Assembly (NCBI GenBank): GCA_003157445.1
Contig: PMJN01000182.1
Location: 1-8,917, forward strand
Length of the DNA: 8,917 nucleotides
From: Micrococcales bacterium
GTDB lineage: Bacteria; Actinomycetota; Actinomycetes; Actinomycetales; Dermatophilaceae
Reading direction: 5' to 3'
Both the position numbers and the translations under genes were made by a program. Position 1 is the first letter of the stretch; each line of letters opens with the position of its first letter. Shown in pieces: positions 8,451 to 8,917 of the stretch. The notes beneath the pieces are model-generated. The model searched no databases. It was not told the DNA's origin and worked only from the letters and a program-made list of their open reading frames with translations.

Positions 8451-8468
8451 TGTCTCGGATCTGAGACA
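8451..8468. promoter_or_regulatory. candidate operator: 18-bp dyad upstream of hutH
   Basis: TGTCTCGGATCTGAGACA is an inverted repeat in which eight of nine base pairs match (only positions 7 and 12 break symmetry). It ends 54 bases before the preferred hutH ATG, where a repressor of the operon would be expected to bind. The TGTCT...AGACA form recalls the TGT...ACA dyads bound by GntR-type regulators such as HutC, but the core differs and no regulator gene is in the window, so the regulator is unknown. Confidence 0.45.
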
Positions 8469-8477
8469 TGCCACCCA

Positions 8478-8491
8478 AACGTCCGGACGTT
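8478..8491. promoter_or_regulatory. 14-bp perfect palindrome upstream of hutH
   Basis: AACGTCCGGACGTT reads identically on both strands. Its centre is 25 bases from that of the 18-bp dyad. The neighbouring GACGT on the minus strand adds a second overlapping inverted repeat (GACGT-GA-ACGTC), making three ACGT half-sites within about 20 bases. It is a plausible binding site for a dimeric regulator or activator; the identity is unknown. Confidence 0.35.
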
Positions 8492-8527
8492 CACGTCAAC
8501 ATGCAGGATGGTCATTGCTTCTACTGC

Positions 8528-8561
8528 TGCCCTGCAGGTTCTTGTGCCCTGCAGGTTCTTG
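8528..8561. repeat. 17-bp perfect tandem duplication
   Basis: TGCCCTGCAGGTTCTTG occurs twice head to tail, at 8528-8544 and 8545-8561, with no mismatch. Each copy contains the 8-bp palindrome CCTGCAGG. There is no third copy on either side. It lies 131 to 164 bases before the preferred hutH start. It may be a paired regulator site or a simple replication-slippage duplication. Confidence 0.85.
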
Positions 8562-8677
8562 CCCCGCGCAGCACGGCCGCCGCGGTAATCGTTTACTCAG
8601 GCGAATTCGGGACACGGCTGCAGCAACGGAAGCGACCAGCGCAGTCCTGGCATCCCCACTAAGCAAGGAGGATTCCG

Positions 8678-8702
8678 GTTTGTCGGAATGATTTCGGCAA
8701 AC
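8678..8702. promoter_or_regulatory. 25-nt dyad in the hutH upstream region
   Basis: GTTTGTCGGAA (8678-8688) and TTTCGGCAAAC (8692-8702) are inverted copies separated by TGA, with nine of eleven positions matching. In plus-strand RNA the two remaining positions are G-U wobbles, and CC/GG pairs flank the stem beyond a G-G mismatch. There is no T run, so it does not look like a terminator. A DNA operator is the likelier reading. Confidence 0.35.
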
Positions 8703-8783
8703 GGGGTGCGCATTCCTTGACAACCAGACATCGCGGCCGTCGTGGTGGTGCGCGGCGCTGGTGATGTGTCTGGTGTGCTACCC

Positions 8784-8803
8784 GTCAGCCTCCGCATGCT
8801 GAC
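8784..8803 (-). terminator. weak hairpin downstream of the upstream gene
   Basis: GTCAGC at 8784-8789 and GCTGAC at 8798-8803 form a perfect 6-bp stem with an 8-nt loop, 66 bases past the stop codon at 8869. A second short pair, GTGCC at 8811-8815 and GGCAC at 8833-8837, lies between. Neither is followed by a T run on the minus strand, so termination here is only a guess from position. Confidence 0.2.
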
Positions 8804-8868
8804 CAGCGGTGTGCCGGCGCAGCCTGGCCACTGGCACGGTGTGAACCACATTCAGGTGCGCCCATTGC

Positions 8869-8917
8869 CTACTCGCCGTCATGTGCCGCACGGAGCGCCG
8901 CGATATCAATCTTGCCC
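8869..8917 (-). CDS. C-terminus of an upstream gene, possibly an AMP-forming acyl-CoA ligase (partial)
   Basis: The minus strand entering from the right edge reads 15 codons, GKIDIAALRAAHDGE, then TAG at 8869-8871. The GKID-x-x-ALR pattern resembles the last conserved motif (A10) of AMP-binding synthetases, where the lysine after glycine is catalytic and lies close to the C-terminus. With only 15 residues the family call is tentative. The gene runs in the same direction as hutH but is 471 nt away, so it is probably a separate transcription unit. Confidence 0.45.
   Translation of the reverse strand, partial: GKIDIAALRAAHDGE

Larger units (their letters stand above)
8398..8868. other. intergenic control region upstream of hutH
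   Basis: These 471 nt separate the end of the upstream gene from the preferred hutH start. I see no gene here: the open frames have no family-like content. The region holds, from hutH outward, an 18-bp dyad, a 14-bp palindrome, a 17-bp tandem duplication, a 25-nt dyad and scattered AGACA/TGTCT half-sites, listed separately. The hutH promoter is not clear. On the minus strand TTGACC at about 8427-8432 and TTGACG at about 8492-8497 resemble -35 boxes, but neither has a good -10 partner at 16-18 bases. Confidence 0.5.

Noticed and set aside
8597..8851. Minus-strand open frame of 84 codons upstream of hutH, considered as a small gene
   Set aside because: Its translation has no recognisable family, it is rich in T, P and R, and its codon use does not match the neighbouring genes; the stretch is better read as control region.
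8796..8917. Plus-strand frame open from an ATG at 8795-8797 to the right edge
   Set aside because: The predicted residues resemble no family, while the minus strand over the same end gives a motif-like C-terminus with a stop.

Overview
The window is a high-GC chromosomal segment whose codon use (mostly G or C in third positions) and gene content point to an actinobacterium; I cannot name a genus. It is almost entirely a six-gene histidine-utilisation (hut) cluster on the minus strand, so transcription runs right to left: hutH, hutU, an M20-family amidohydrolase, hutF, hutI, hutD. The last three junctions overlap (two 4-nt ATGA overlaps and one 11-nt overlap), the two upstream gaps are 76 and 58 nt, and there is no opposing gene inside, so one operon is likely.

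Together the genes describe the five-step route from L-histidine to glutamate: HutH makes urocanate, HutU makes imidazolone propionate, HutI opens the ring to N-formimidoyl-L-glutamate, and HutF deiminates that to N-formyl-L-glutamate. The usual last enzyme, HutG (N-formylglutamate deformylase), is absent from the window. An M20 carbamoylase/allantoate-amidohydrolase-like protein sits between hutU and hutF and is the obvious candidate for that step. The final gene encodes a HutD cupin domain joined in frame to a complete VOC (glyoxalase-like) domain, which is the most unusual protein architecture here.

Layout: bases 2-124 are probably the 3' end of an unrecognised plus-strand gene that converges on the operon, followed by a short gap with a weak GC-rich hairpin. 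Bases 252-8397 are the operon. Bases 8398-8868 are about 470 nt without a convincing gene. This stretch is rich in short symmetrical elements: an 18-bp dyad, a 14-bp perfect palindrome, a perfect 17-bp tandem duplication and a 25-nt dyad. It is the likely control region of the operon. At 8869-8917 lies the C-terminal 15 codons of another minus-strand gene, perhaps an AMP-forming acyl-CoA ligase.

No RNA gene, insertion sequence, CRISPR array, hut regulator or histidine transporter is visible. I found no clearly new system. The items most worth following up are the HutD-VOC fusion, the M20 enzyme in place of HutG, and the dyads upstream of hutH.
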